Source of the DNA: CAYOHY01 sp964403885
Lineage (GTDB): Bacteria; Actinomycetota; Coriobacteriia; Anaerosomatales; PHET01
Direction of reading: 5' to 3'
Length of the DNA: 52,936 bases
Assembly: GCA_964403885.1 (NCBI GenBank)
Contig: CAYOHY010000010.1
Span: 1 to 52,936 of the forward strand
Positions 10,216 to 18,939 of this stretch are shown here, piece after piece. Below the pieces are notes generated by a model. It searched no databases, was not told the DNA's origin, and worked only from the letters and a program-made list of their open reading frames with translations. The position numbers and the translations under genes are program-made. Within the stretch, counting starts at the first letter, position 1; the number at the start of each line of letters is the position of its first letter.

Positions 10216-11232
10216 CTACGCGCGGACATCCCGCCACATCGCCCGAGCCCAGTAGACCCAGAACCCCGCGATCTCGCGCGCCACGAACAACGGCGTCTTG
10301 CCGATGACCGCACCTGCCCGCGCCGGCACGGTCCGCACATTCCATCCGGCGGCCCGATAGGCGAGCTTGACGCGCGGCAGGTGATAGAACTGACTCACGA
10401 CCAGCACCCGGCTCGCGCCGACCTCATCGAACATCCTGACCGTGTCACGCACCGTCGAGTCAGTGTCCACGCCTCCGTTGTCCATCAGGATCGCCGAGGC
10501 AGGCACGCCTAAAGCAACGGCCCTGTCCCGCATCGCGATCGTCTCGTCGATGCCGTTGGGTTCGATCCCGCCGCTCATGAGCAAGTAGCGGACATCGCCG
10601 GCGCGATACAGCTCCACCCCGGTCTGTACGCGGTCCTCGAGTGACTGCGACAACACCCCGGAGTCATGGACCTTGGCGCCCAGAACCACCGCGATGTCAG
10701 CGCTGCGGCGATAGTCCGTGGTGCCGAAGAACGCGACCTGCGCAAGCGGGAACGCGAGCGCGAACACAACGGCGACGACACCGACGAGCACCGGATCGAG
10801 CCGCGTCGCCGGATCAGGGGGATCCACGCGCCATACCGCAAGCGCCATCAGCGCGAACACCACGGCGATGACGGCCGAGAAGGGCAACGGCACGCCGGGG
10901 ACCATGGAGCCGTCTCCCCACGCGCGGTAGAAGCCCACCACGTTGACCGCCGCACTCACGGAGACGAATGCACAGGCAAGCTGCGTCGCACGCCTCCTGC
11001 CGGATGTCATCCGAGGCGAGATGGCGAGCCACAGCAGCAAGATCGCCGTCGCCGCACCCAGAGCGCCGCCAACGAAACCGGGGAGGTAGCTCAGGTCCAC
11101 CCACCACAGGTCCTCTGCCCGCGGCGAGCCCACCGCAAGCGGCACCGCGTTCAACGCGGAGAACGCGCCAAAGAACAGCGCCGCCCCGCGAACCACCCCC
11201 CACACGAGATGTCTGATTCGTCCCATGCACAT
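10216..11232 (-). CDS. YdcF/SanA-type DUF218 membrane protein
   Basis: The protein has 338 residues. The first half holds about four hydrophobic segments with some charged loops. The second half is a DUF218 domain, with IAVVLGAKVHDSG, SLEDRVQTGVELYRAGDV, YLLMSGG, DNGGVDTDSTVRDT and VLVVSQFYHLPR. DUF218 proteins (YdcF, SanA, ElyC) are membrane-linked and affect envelope integrity and peptidoglycan precursor handling; their chemistry is not settled. An ATG two codons downstream (11226) is an equally likely start, and neither has a strong Shine-Dalgarno. It is divergent from the lactate dehydrogenase gene. The exact role here is unknown. Confidence 0.8.
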   Translation of the reverse strand: MCMGRIRHLVWGVVRGAALFFGAFSALNAVPLAVGSPRAEDLWWVDLSYLPGFVGGALGAATAILLLWLAISPRMTSGRRRATQLACAFVSVSAAVNVVGFYRAWGDGSMVPGVPLPFSAVIAVVFALMALAVWRVDPPDPATRLDPVLVGVVAVVFALAFPLAQVAFFGTTDYRRSADIAVVLGAKVHDSGVLSQSLEDRVQTGVELYRAGDVRYLLMSGGIEPNGIDETIAMRDRAVALGVPASAILMDNGGVDTDSTVRDTVRMFDEVGASRVLVVSQFYHLPRVKLAYRAAGWNVRTVPARAGAVIGKTPLFVAREIAGFWVYWARAMWRDVRA

Positions 11233-11369
11233 CAGCGTAGTGCCCTACGACAGGCGGTCGGCAAGGCTGTGAACCTGCGGTAACCAAGCGCCGGGCGGCA
11301 TACGGGGAATAGGCACCAGTGGGGCTCGCGGGTGTCTCGGCTCGCGGGCACGCCTTAAGGGGGCGCGAC

Positions 11370-12311
11370 ATGAAGGTCGGAATCGTTGGCGCAGGACTCG
11401 TAGGCTCGACCGCGGCGTACGCACTGATCATGAAGGGGGTCGGGCGCGAGATCGTGCTCGTCGACCGCGATGTCGCCCGTGCACACGCCGAAGCCGACGA
11501 CCTGACGCACGCCGTGCCGTTCTCACATCCCCTGCGCGTGAGCGCCGGCGGGTACGACGCGCTCGCCGGAGCAAGCGTCGTGGTTGTGGCCGCAGGCGTG
11601 AGCCAGCAGCCCGGCGAGAGCCGCATGGAGCTGCTGGGGCGCAATCGGGCGGTCTTCTCCCAGGTGATTCCGTCGATCCTCGAGAACTCTCCGGGAGCGG
11701 TGCTCGTTATCGCGACCAACCCCGTGGATGTCATGACCCACGTCGCGGACCACATCGCCCGTGAGCACGGCGCACTCCCCGGCAGCGTCTTTGGCACCGG
11801 GACCACGCTGGACACGGCGCGCTTCCGCACCTTGCTCGCGGGGCTCACCGGAGTCGACTCGCAGCATGTCCACTCGTACGTGCTTGGAGAGCACGGCGAC
11901 ACAGAGGTGCTCGCATGGTCGTCGGCAATGGTCGCCGGACTACCGCTGGTCTCGCTCTGTGCGGATCGCGACATCGTCTTTGGCGAAGCGGAGAGGATCG
12001 TGATCGACGATGCCGTGCGGCGAGCAGCCGTGCGCATCATCGAGAGCAAGGGTGCGACGTACTACGGTGTGGGCTCGGCGATCGCGCGCATCGTGGACAC
12101 CGTCCTGAGCGACCGTCGCAGCGTATTGACGGTCTGCGCCCCGGCGACAGAGATCCTGAGCATCCCGGATGTGACGATCTCGCTGCCCCGATTGGTAGGA
12201 GGAGCGGGGATACTCGACACCTTCGATCCCCTCATCGATGGACCTGAGGCCGCCGCGCTCTTCAGAAGCGCGCAGACCGTGCGCGCGGGCATCGACGAGG
12301 CATTTGCCTGA
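11370..12311 (+). CDS. ldh: L-lactate dehydrogenase
   Basis: This NAD-dependent dehydrogenase interconverts pyruvate and L-lactate. The 313 residues from the ATG at 11370 begin with the Rossmann motif VGIVGAGLVGST, and Asp32 sits at the NAD(H)-selecting position. The substrate loop reads SQQPGESR. Gln79 falls where lactate dehydrogenases have Gln102 and malate dehydrogenases have Arg, so lactate is favoured. Arg85, Arg151 in LDTAR and the catalytic His175 in GEHGDTE match the LDH active site. AAGGGGG precedes the start by about 7 bases. It is the only plus-strand gene between rpsT and fusA2, so it probably has its own promoter. It suggests fermentative or lactate-linked metabolism. Confidence 0.93.
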   Translation: MKVGIVGAGLVGSTAAYALIMKGVGREIVLVDRDVARAHAEADDLTHAVPFSHPLRVSAGGYDALAGASVVVVAAGVSQQPGESRMELLGRNRAVFSQVIPSILENSPGAVLVIATNPVDVMTHVADHIAREHGALPGSVFGTGTTLDTARFRTLLAGLTGVDSQHVHSYVLGEHGDTEVLAWSSAMVAGLPLVSLCADRDIVFGEAERIVIDDAVRRAAVRIIESKGATYYGVGSAIARIVDTVLSDRRSVLTVCAPATEILSIPDVTISLPRLVGGAGILDTFDPLIDGPEAAALFRSAQTVRAGIDEAFA

Positions 12312-12323
12312 GGGACCACGCCG

Positions 12324-12530
12324 CTAGATGACGATAGCGACCACGACGCCGATGGCGATCGCCGCGAAACCCCAATGCCGATAGAACCGCACCAGCTTCG
12401 CGTGATGATCGGGATTGCGCTCCACCAGGCGCCGATCAGACGCGCTGACCAGGAAGGGCGCAGCGATCCACCAGACCGCCACCGACAGCAGCAGTATCGC
12501 CACGAGCGCCAACGAGAAGTTCGAGTCCAC
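12324..12530 (-). CDS. Small two-helix membrane protein, unknown function
   Basis: The 68-residue protein starts with GTG at 12530 after a good GGGGGAG at 5 bases spacing. Two hydrophobic segments (about 6-28, ALVAILLLSVAVWWIAAPFL, and about 53-68, WGFAAIAIGVVVAIVI) flank a short basic loop rich in Arg and His. It ends directly on the second helix. No family is recognised. It converges on ldh, with 12 bases between the stops. The clear ribosome-binding site and membrane-helix pattern support a real gene; the function cannot be inferred. Confidence 0.6.
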   Translation of the reverse strand: MDSNFSLALVAILLLSVAVWWIAAPFLVSASDRRLVERNPDHHAKLVRFYRHWGFAAIAIGVVVAIVI

Positions 12531-12634
12531 GGCTCCCCCAAGCAGACGTTCCCGCCCATCTCCCCCGAGATCAAGCGTTGACGCGATGATACAGACCTCG
12601 GGCCTGATTCTCTAGCCCCGGGGTGGCACATACA

Positions 12635-12666
12635 CAAAAACGCCCGCCGGTGTCCCGACGGGCGTT
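12635..12666 (-). terminator. Intrinsic terminator of tRNA-Ala
   Basis: On the minus strand AACGCCCG and CGGGCGTT form an 8-bp stem (12639-12646 with 12659-12666). TTTTTGTG follows. It begins 10 bases after the CCA end of tRNA-Ala. Confidence 0.8.
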
Positions 12667-12675
12667 CGTATTCGT

Positions 12676-12751
12676 TGGTGGAGCCTAGGGGGATCGAACC
12701 CCTGACCTCCTGGCTGCCAGCCAGGCGCTCTCCCAGCTGAGCTAAGGCCCC
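12676..12751 (-). tRNA. tRNA-Ala (anticodon GGC)
   Basis: A 76-base cloverleaf reads from 12751 downward. The acceptor is GGGGCCT/AGGCTCC, with the G3:U70 pair that marks alanine tRNAs. The D-stem is GCTC/GAGC, the anticodon stem CCTGG/CCAGG, and the loop CTGGCAG carries GGC. The T-arm is AGGGG-TTCGATC-CCCCT. The CCA end is encoded. It lies 34 bases after the EamA gene and may be co-transcribed with it. Confidence 0.97.
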
Positions 12752-12785
12752 ACATCTGGGTCGCTCGAAAGCGGCAAGCGGTAGT

Positions 12786-13826
12786 CTACCCAGCACTTCC
12801 GGGCTGGTCAATACCGTTTTCAAGATGGCTTTCACCGATCTCGGATTCAGGCGACGAAACCTCGGCGAGCAACGGCGTGGGCTCGCGATCGTCGTCAAGA
12901 ACCGGCGCAGGCATGCCCTCCATCGCGGCGCCGTAGGTGACGTGCTCGCCGGGTGCCGCGGCGGCCACGACCTCGCTCGTGATCATGCCTCCAAGCATCA
13001 GCGACGCGCCCAGCACTTCCCTGATGGGCCACACGCCGGCGACCGTCCAGCCGAACAGGCCACCGAAGGCCGGCTCCGTGACCAGGATGAGCGCCACGCG
13101 CGACGGCGGCATCCGTCGCTGTGCCCACGTCTGGATCACGAACGCGAGCGCGGATGCGAGCACGCCGCACAGGACGATCGCAAAGATGACCACCGGGTCC
13201 GTAGGCAACCCCGGCCTCTCGACGGCCACCGAGATCGAGCCGCACAGCACAGCACAGGTGAGCAGCTGCACGAGCGTGAGCGCCGCGGTGTCGTGCCGCT
13301 CGTCGGTCGAACCCAAGACGATCATGTGAAGCGAGTAGGCGACGGCACAGATGGCGACAAGGGTGTCTCCCGTGTTCCACTGCCCGGCACCGCCCGCCCC
13401 CGACAGAAGCCACAGGCCCGCCAGAGCCAGCACGACGCCGAAGATGTTGGCACGACGTGGCAGACGACGCAGCCACACGGCTTGTATCACGGGGACGATC
13501 ACCACGTAGAGCCCCGTGATGAACGCGGCCCGCGCGGGTGTGGTTCCCACATCAGGTGCAAGCCCCCACGTCTGGAACACATAGCCGGCCGTCAGCAACA
13601 CACCGGCGACAAGCCCCATCGAAAGGTTGGCTCGGTCAAGACGCCTGAAGACGCGGGGAAACATGATGACGAACGCCACGGACGCCACCGCGAACCTCCA
13701 CCCGAGAAACGCGAACATCGGGTAGCGCGCGATCGCGTCGGCGACCAAGACGAAGGTGCCGCCCCAGACGACGGCGACCCCAACCAGAGCCGCCGGGACG
13801 GCGAAACGCTCAAGACGAGCCCGCAC
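12786..13826 (-). CDS. EamA-family (DMT) transporter
   Basis: The 346-residue protein has about ten hydrophobic helices in two EamA repeats. The first begins at VGVAVVWGGTFVLVADAI and the second at GDTLVAICAVAYSLHMIVL. It is a drug/metabolite transporter superfamily permease, probably exporting a metabolite; the substrate is unknown. GTG at 13826 is chosen because GGAG lies 5 bases upstream and the membrane domain begins at once. An ATG at 14000 would add 58 residues that are rsfS read in another frame. An acidic, soluble C-terminal tail of about 60 residues (DDDREPTPLLAEV...) is unusual for the family. It follows rsfS with no gap. Confidence 0.88.
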   Translation of the reverse strand: MRARLERFAVPAALVGVAVVWGGTFVLVADAIARYPMFAFLGWRFAVASVAFVIMFPRVFRRLDRANLSMGLVAGVLLTAGYVFQTWGLAPDVGTTPARAAFITGLYVVIVPVIQAVWLRRLPRRANIFGVVLALAGLWLLSGAGGAGQWNTGDTLVAICAVAYSLHMIVLGSTDERHDTAALTLVQLLTCAVLCGSISVAVERPGLPTDPVVIFAIVLCGVLASALAFVIQTWAQRRMPPSRVALILVTEPAFGGLFGWTVAGVWPIREVLGASLMLGGMITSEVVAAAAPGEHVTYGAAMEGMPAPVLDDDREPTPLLAEVSSPESEIGESHLENGIDQPGSAG

Positions 13827-13828
13827 CG

Positions 13829-14233
13829 CTACTCCGATGCAGAGGCGCCGTCGGGAACCTCGCTCGCAGCCGGACCGGTGATGTCGGCCGACAACGCCAA
13901 GCGCGGAGCGTCTCCCCACAGCTTCTCGAGGCGGTAGAACTCGCGCTCCTCTTTCTGGAACACGTGCACGACCACGTCGGCGAAGTCGAGCAGGATCCAC
14001 TTGCCCTCGGCAACGCCTTCGCGCCCGATCGGCTTGATACCGGCCTTCTCGCGGAGCTGGTTCTCCACCTCGTCGGCGATGGCGCGGACCTGGATGTCGG
14101 TGCCGCCCGTGCAGATGACGAAGTAGTCGGTCACGACGAGCAGTTCGGCGACGTCGAGAGCGATGATGTCGACGGCCTTCTTGTCGCTTGCGGCGCTCGC
14201 AGCAAGCGTTGCGATTTCAGACGATGAGATCAC
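13829..14233 (-). CDS. rsfS: Ribosomal silencing factor RsfS
   Basis: RsfS binds L14 and blocks joining of ribosomal subunits when nutrients are short. The 134 residues show the family core: VDIIALDVAELLVVTDYFVI (21-40), a GTDIQVRAIADEVE helix, the WILLDFADVVVHVF strand and EEREFYRLEKLWGDA. A short Ala/Ser/Glu-rich tail follows. The ATG at 14233 overlaps the stop of the upstream LCP-like gene (ATGA). The order nadD-yqeK-LCP-rsfS is common in Gram-positive bacteria and supports the identification. Confidence 0.95.
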   Translation of the reverse strand: MISSSEIATLAASAASDKKAVDIIALDVAELLVVTDYFVICTGGTDIQVRAIADEVENQLREKAGIKPIGREGVAEGKWILLDFADVVVHVFQKEEREFYRLEKLWGDAPRLALSADITGPAASEVPDGASASE

Positions 14234-15354
14234 TTGGTGCCCTTCTGTGTGTCGGCCTTGGGGGGCCGATAGTCCTTGCCGATGATCACGATCACGTCGG
14301 TGACGTCGGAGCTCGAGGGGTCGAGCTTGATCTCGCCCACGCCCAAAGCCTCACGAACGGGCTTGCCACGGGACTCGTCCCCGCGCCGCACGACGATCTG
14401 TGTTGTCTTGTAGTCGAACCGGTCGGCGTTCTTGGTGTCCACGACGCGCAGACCCGCCCTGATGAGCTGCTGTGCCGCCTCGCCGGCGATACCGGGGATG
14501 CCCGAGCCGTTGTACACGATCACGCGGACCGCGCGCTGCTGGTCGCTGGGGTCGACGTTCCACCACTGCTTCAAGAGGTCGGCGACCTCTTTGCGCTGCG
14601 GCTCGAAGTACGTCTGGTCGCCCAGCTTGATCGGCTTGACCGGCATCGGCACGATGGCGACGTTGTCGGGATCGAACTTGTCCACCGTCTTGCTCAGATC
14701 AGCCAGCGCATCTGAGGTCATGTTGCTGCCCTGCGAGGTCTCGAACAGGCCGTTGACGGTCTGCCTCGTGAGGGCGTCTTTGTACGCAGCGGCGGGCACG
14801 ACCACGTAGGACCTGAACGGCACGGTGAGGTAGTTCGAGATCGCGGCAAGCGATACGTCAGCGCCGCCCGCGTACGACTCCCCCACCCGCTCGAACCCCT
14901 GGCCGGGAACATCGAGAAACGCCCCATCGGGGATGGCGATGCCGTAGACCTGCTTGCCCTTGCCGTCCACGCGCAAGGCGAGGAACCCGACCGCTCGATC
15001 ACCCTCCACGCCGATGACCAGCACGTTCTCACGCGCCTTCTTCTCCTGCAGAGACGCCGCTGTGGTGGACTCGGCGGCACGGCGGGCGTTCCATCGCACG
15101 ACGGTGTTAACCGCGTTCGCGATAAGCAGGAGCACCAGCGCGCTGAGTCCCACGATCGCGAGGCCCCACGCGATCACCCAGACCACGTTGCGCACTCCGC
15201 GGCCCATCTTGTCGAACGCCGAGACCATCTTGTGCTGCTTCTCGGCCTTCTTGGCCTGTTTGGCGGACTTTGAACCCCGTCGCGTCTGGCGGTAGCCCGA
15301 GGGAGCTTCCGGCGCCTGAGGGGTCTTGAGACGACGCTTCTTCTCGTCGCTCAT
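14230..15354 (-). CDS. Degenerate LCP (LytR-CpsA-Psr) protein with LytR_C domain
   Basis: The 374-residue membrane protein has a basic cytoplasmic N-terminus (Lys/Arg-rich, 1-55), one membrane helix (about 60-85, VVWVIAWGLAIVGLSALVLL), an LCP-like domain and a C-terminal LytR_C domain (VIVYNGSGIPGIAGEAAQQL). LCP enzymes attach glycopolymers to peptidoglycan. Here the catalytic arginine motifs are missing: the usual R-S-D-T reads RAVGF, and the usual PRD reads PDGAF. The protein is therefore probably catalytically inactive or has a changed role. The ATG at 15354 overlaps the yqeK stop. A farther ATG at 15384 is inside yqeK. Confidence 0.75.
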   Translation of the reverse strand: MSDEKKRRLKTPQAPEAPSGYRQTRRGSKSAKQAKKAEKQHKMVSAFDKMGRGVRNVVWVIAWGLAIVGLSALVLLLIANAVNTVVRWNARRAAESTTAASLQEKKARENVLVIGVEGDRAVGFLALRVDGKGKQVYGIAIPDGAFLDVPGQGFERVGESYAGGADVSLAAISNYLTVPFRSYVVVPAAAYKDALTRQTVNGLFETSQGSNMTSDALADLSKTVDKFDPDNVAIVPMPVKPIKLGDQTYFEPQRKEVADLLKQWWNVDPSDQQRAVRVIVYNGSGIPGIAGEAAQQLIRAGLRVVDTKNADRFDYKTTQIVVRRGDESRGKPVREALGVGEIKLDPSSSDVTDVIVIIGKDYRPPKADTQKGTK

Positions 15355-15929
15355 CGCTGCCCCCTGGCGACGAGAGCGTTCCACACGGCGACGGTCTGCG
15401 GGTGAATGAACTTGCGCGAGCGCAGCAGGTGCATCAAGGACTGCTCGTAGCCCTTGGCGAACAGGTCGTCGAGGGAGACGGTTCCCACCGCCTCGCGAAG
15501 ATCGTCGACACCGGGGTAGTCGCGTCCAGGCTCGATCATGTCCGCAAGATAGACGACCATGTCGAGCTCGCTCATATCGGCGGAACCGACTGTGTGGTGC
15601 GCGACCGCGCGCACCACCTCATCCGAGATGCCCGGGAACTCAGTCGCAACCGCCGACGCACCCGTGCGCGCGTGCAAGAGGTACGGGACGGCCTCATCGG
15701 CGCTCGATGTCTGGATCCCGGCCGCATCGGCGGAGGCGAGCAGCTCAGGAGCCGCGACCTCTCGGTCCCAGTCGTGCAGGAGCCCCGCGAGCGCGGCATC
15801 CTCGGGGTCGACTCCGTAGATCGAGGCCAGCGCAGCCGCCGTCCGGGCGACTCGCCTGCAGTGCTCCACCGCCGACTCGCTCAAGCGGCTCTCGAGCGCG
15901 GCCTCGGCCATCTCATAGGTCACGCTCAT
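15351..15929 (-). CDS. yqeK: HD-domain hydrolase YqeK
   Basis: YqeK-type HD proteins hydrolyse diadenosine tetraphosphate (Ap4A). The 192 residues hold the metal-binding set: an early His in VEHCRRVARTA, LLHDWDRE (the HD pair), LLHARTGA, AVAHHTVG and VVYLADMIEPGR. Length matches the family. The ATG at 15929 follows nadD by 4 bases, with GAGGT in the nadD end as the ribosome site. The longer open frame to 16262 is nadD read out of frame. It sits between nadD and the LCP-like gene, the usual setting. Confidence 0.93.
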   Translation of the reverse strand: MSVTYEMAEAALESRLSESAVEHCRRVARTAAALASIYGVDPEDAALAGLLHDWDREVAAPELLASADAAGIQTSSADEAVPYLLHARTGASAVATEFPGISDEVVRAVAHHTVGSADMSELDMVVYLADMIEPGRDYPGVDDLREAVGTVSLDDLFAKGYEQSLMHLLRSRKFIHPQTVAVWNALVARGQR

Positions 15930-15933
15930 CGAC

Positions 15934-16551
15934 TCAGCCGACCTCTCGATACAGGCCGTGCTTCTGGATGTAGGACACCACGGGCTCCGGTGCCAGATAC
16001 CTGATCGGACGCCGCTGTGCCACGCGCTGACGCAGGTCGGTCGAGGAGATGGCGAGCGCCGGGACCTCGATGTACTCGATCCGAAAGCCGGTCGCCTGAC
16101 GCTCGTGCAGCGCGCGTGCCCCCTCGAGGTCATAGCCGGGCCGTGTCGCCGCGATGAATGTCGCAAGGCCCGCGACCTTGTCGGCCTCTTTCCACGAGAC
16201 GATCTCCCACACGGCATCCGCACCGGTGATGAAGAACAGCTCCGCGGACGGCCCATGCTCATCGCGCAGGGCCTGAAGAGTCTCGACGGTGAACGTCAGT
16301 CCCGGACGATCGATCTCCAGACGGCTCACATCGAAGTCCGGGTTGGCCGCCGTGGCAAGCACGGTCATCAGATAGCGATGCTCCGGCTCTGAGACGTAGT
16401 CGTTCGACTTGGCAGCGGGGCGCCCCGTGGGCATGAAGATGACCCGGTCGAGGTTGAACTGGACCAAGGCCTCCTCAGCGGTGACGAGGTGACCGTAGTG
16501 GATGGGGTCGAAGGTCCCACCCATGATGCCGAGTCGCGCGCCGCGGATCAC
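15934..16551 (-). CDS. nadD: Nicotinate-nucleotide adenylyltransferase
   Basis: NadD makes deamido-NAD from nicotinate mononucleotide and ATP, an essential step in NAD synthesis. The 205 residues start RGARLGIMGGTFDPIHYGHL, with the nucleotidyltransferase GGTFDPxHxGH motif. The second motif is ISSTDLRQRVAQ near the C-terminus, followed by RYLAPEPVVSYI. The start codon is GTG at 16551, overlapping the proA stop as GTGA. It is part of the obgE-proBA-nadD-yqeK-rsfS series. Confidence 0.96.
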   Translation of the reverse strand: MIRGARLGIMGGTFDPIHYGHLVTAEEALVQFNLDRVIFMPTGRPAAKSNDYVSEPEHRYLMTVLATAANPDFDVSRLEIDRPGLTFTVETLQALRDEHGPSAELFFITGADAVWEIVSWKEADKVAGLATFIAATRPGYDLEGARALHERQATGFRIEYIEVPALAISSTDLRQRVAQRRPIRYLAPEPVVSYIQKHGLYREVG

Positions 16552-17801
16552 TCTCGGATCTGCCCGTCCCCCATCAGCACGAACTTGGTCGACGTGAGCG
16601 CCGACAGACCCATGGGGCCACGCGCGTGCAGCTTCTGCGTCGAGATGCCGATCTCAGCACCAAGACCGAACTCTCCACCATCGGTGAAGCGCGTCGAGGC
16701 GTTGACGTAGACCGCGGCGGCGTCGACCTCGTGGAGGAACCGCCGAGCAGCTGTGTAGTCGTTCGTGATGATGGCCTCGGAGTGCTTGGTGCCGTAGGTG
16801 TTGATGTGGTTGATCGCCTCGGACAGGCCGGTGACCACCTTCACGCTCATCTTCAGGTCGTGGTACTCGGTGGCCCAGTCCTCTTCAGTTGCTGCCTCGA
16901 TGCGCATGACCGCGCCCAGCGAGCGGGTCTTCTCGTCTGCATAGATGGTGACGCCGTTCTCCTCGAGCTCCTTGAGGATGTCAGGCAGAATCCGCTCGTA
17001 CACCGACTCGTCGACGAGCAGTGACTCGGCGGCGTTGCACACGCTGGGGCGAGAGCACTTCGCGTTGATGACGATGTTTCGCGCCATCTGGGCATCGGCG
17101 TCCTGATGGATGTAGATGTGGCAGTTGCCGGTTCCCGTCTCGATGACGGGCACCTTGGCGTTCTCGACCACACTCTTGATAAGGCCGGCCCCGCCGCGCG
17201 GGATGAGCACGTCGATGTAGCCGTGGAGGCCCATCATCTCCTCGGCGGCGGCGTGGTCGGTGGACTCGATCATCTGGATGCAGCCCTCGGGCATCCCGGC
17301 GCCGGCAGCAGCCGTCGCGAGTACCTGGGTGAGCATGAGGTTGCTCTGCTGGGCCATGGAGCCGCCGCGCAAGATCACGGCGTTGCCGGTCTTGAGGCAC
17401 AGGCCGGCGGCGTCGGCGGTCACGTTGGGGCGGGCCTCGTAGATCATGCCCACCACGCCCAGCGGCACCCTCAGCTGGCGAAGTTCGATACCGTTGGCGA
17501 GCTTGTAGCCGTCGATGACCTCACCGATGGGATCCGGGAGCAGCGACAGAGCACGCAGCGCCTCGGACATCGACTTCAGGCGGGCCGGATTGAGCTCCAG
17601 CCGATCGATGAGCCCGGCCGGCGTGCCCTTGGCCTTGGCCGCCTCGATGTCGGCGGCGTTGGCGGCCAAGATGTCGTCTTGCCGTGACATGAGCGCCATG
17701 GCCATGATGAGGAGCGCTCGGTTGCGCTGCTCGGTGGACGTGATCGCGAGCGAACGAGCCGCTTCACGCGCACGCTCCGCCAAGTGCAGGACCTCCGACA
17801 T
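16548..17801 (-). CDS. proA: Glutamate-5-semialdehyde dehydrogenase
   Basis: ProA reduces gamma-glutamyl phosphate to glutamate-5-semialdehyde with NADPH, the second step of proline synthesis. The 417 residues show GVVGMIYEARPNVTADAA, VIETGTGNCHIYI and CSRPSVCNAAESLLVDE, where the second Cys is the catalytic nucleophile. The C-terminus contains RFTDGGEFGLGAEIGIST, typical of the family. The ATG at 17801 follows AGAGGAG at good spacing; an upstream GTG at 17828 is less likely. It follows proB by 34 bases. Confidence 0.96.
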   Translation of the reverse strand: MSEVLHLAERAREAARSLAITSTEQRNRALLIMAMALMSRQDDILAANAADIEAAKAKGTPAGLIDRLELNPARLKSMSEALRALSLLPDPIGEVIDGYKLANGIELRQLRVPLGVVGMIYEARPNVTADAAGLCLKTGNAVILRGGSMAQQSNLMLTQVLATAAAGAGMPEGCIQMIESTDHAAAEEMMGLHGYIDVLIPRGGAGLIKSVVENAKVPVIETGTGNCHIYIHQDADAQMARNIVINAKCSRPSVCNAAESLLVDESVYERILPDILKELEENGVTIYADEKTRSLGAVMRIEAATEEDWATEYHDLKMSVKVVTGLSEAINHINTYGTKHSEAIITNDYTAARRFLHEVDAAAVYVNASTRFTDGGEFGLGAEIGISTQKLHARGPMGLSALTSTKFVLMGDGQIRE

Positions 17802-17835
17802 CACACCGCTCCTCTCTAGAGGCACCATCCCGACC

Positions 17836-18939
17836 TCACAGGATCGCGAGACGGTCCCTGTGCACGACTTCCTTGCCCGCCAGATGCGGATACGCCTCGG
17901 CGATGGCCGAGGTCTTCATGCCTTTCACCGTCTCAAGATCGACCGCGGAGAGCTCCGAGAGCCCGCGTCCCACGACCGACCCGGAAACGTCTTTCAATAC
18001 TACCGCATCGCCAGGCATGAACGCGCCGCTCACGCTCACCACTCCGGCGGGCAACAGCGAGGTGCTTCGCTCGATGAGCGCCCGACGCGCGCCGTCGTCG
18101 ACGACGATCTCGCCCACAGCCTTGCGGCCCAGCGCGATCCAGAGCTTGCGTGCGCCGAGCGAGCCCTCTCCCGGCGAGAACACCGTGCCGCAGGGGCGGC
18201 CCTCGGCGGCATCCACAACAACACCGGGCCGTCGCCCGTCGCACACGACCATGGGGATGCCGGCCTTCATCAGCACGCGGGCGGCCTCGACCTTGGTCGC
18301 CATGCCTCCGCTGCCGACATCAGAACCCGACCCGCCGGCGGCGGCCACGAGGTCGTCAGTCAGCTCGTCGACCTGCTCGAGCAGTTGAGCCTCCGCACTC
18401 ACACGCGGGTCGGCGTCGTAGAGCCCAGCGATATCGGAGAGCAAGACGACAAGCCCAGCGCCCACCATGGTCGCCACGAGCGCCGCGAGCGTGTCGTTGT
18501 CGCCGAAGCGGATCTCATCGACGGCAACGGTGTCGTTCTCGTTGACCACCGGAACCGCACCCAGATCGAGCAGCCGCTCGAAGGTGTCGCGGGCGTGAAG
18601 GAACGCCTCGCGGTGACCGGTGTCGTGCCGGGTGAGCAGAACCTGCCCCACCGTGACCGAGTGCTCGGCGAACAGCGTCGCGTAGGTCTCGACAAGGGCC
18701 ACCTGGCCCACCGACGCCGCAGCCTGGAGCGACGGCATGTCAGTGGGCCTCTCGGCCAGCCCAAGCCGCTCGACGCCAGCGGCAATGGCACCCGAGGTGA
18801 CGATGACCGGCGCGAAGCCGGCCCGCTTGAGCGTGCACACCTGGGAAACGAGGTCGCGCACGAAATCACGGTCGATCCCTCCCCCGCTGGGAGCGAGAGT
18901 GGAGGATCCGACCTTGATCACGATGCGCGTGTCGCCCAC
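17836..18939 (-). CDS. proB: Glutamate 5-kinase
   Basis: ProB phosphorylates glutamate for proline synthesis. The 367 residues comprise an amino-acid-kinase domain (about 1-255) and a C-terminal PUA domain (about 275-355). Motifs are IVIKVGSSTLAP, VIVTSGAIAAG, VPVVNENDTV, FGDNDTLAALVA and GSGGMATKVEAARV. The PUA domain includes GAFMPGDAVVLKD. The GTG at 18939 overlaps the obgE TAG by one base and is preceded by GAGGAGG, whose bases belong to the end of obgE. proB and proA are adjacent, so the two-step route to the semialdehyde is encoded here; proC is not in the window. Confidence 0.96.
   Translation of the reverse strand: MGDTRIVIKVGSSTLAPSGGGIDRDFVRDLVSQVCTLKRAGFAPVIVTSGAIAAGVERLGLAERPTDMPSLQAAASVGQVALVETYATLFAEHSVTVGQVLLTRHDTGHREAFLHARDTFERLLDLGAVPVVNENDTVAVDEIRFGDNDTLAALVATMVGAGLVVLLSDIAGLYDADPRVSAEAQLLEQVDELTDDLVAAAGGSGSDVGSGGMATKVEAARVLMKAGIPMVVCDGRRPGVVVDAAEGRPCGTVFSPGEGSLGARKLWIALGRKAVGEIVVDDGARRALIERSTSLLPAGVVSVSGAFMPGDAVVLKDVSGSVVGRGLSELSAVDLETVKGMKTSAIAEAYPHLAGKEVVHRDRLAIL

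Noticed and set aside
11323..11348. GGCTCGCGGG direct repeats upstream of ldh as an operator
   Set aside because: Two 10-base GC-rich copies in GC-rich DNA are not enough to call a site.
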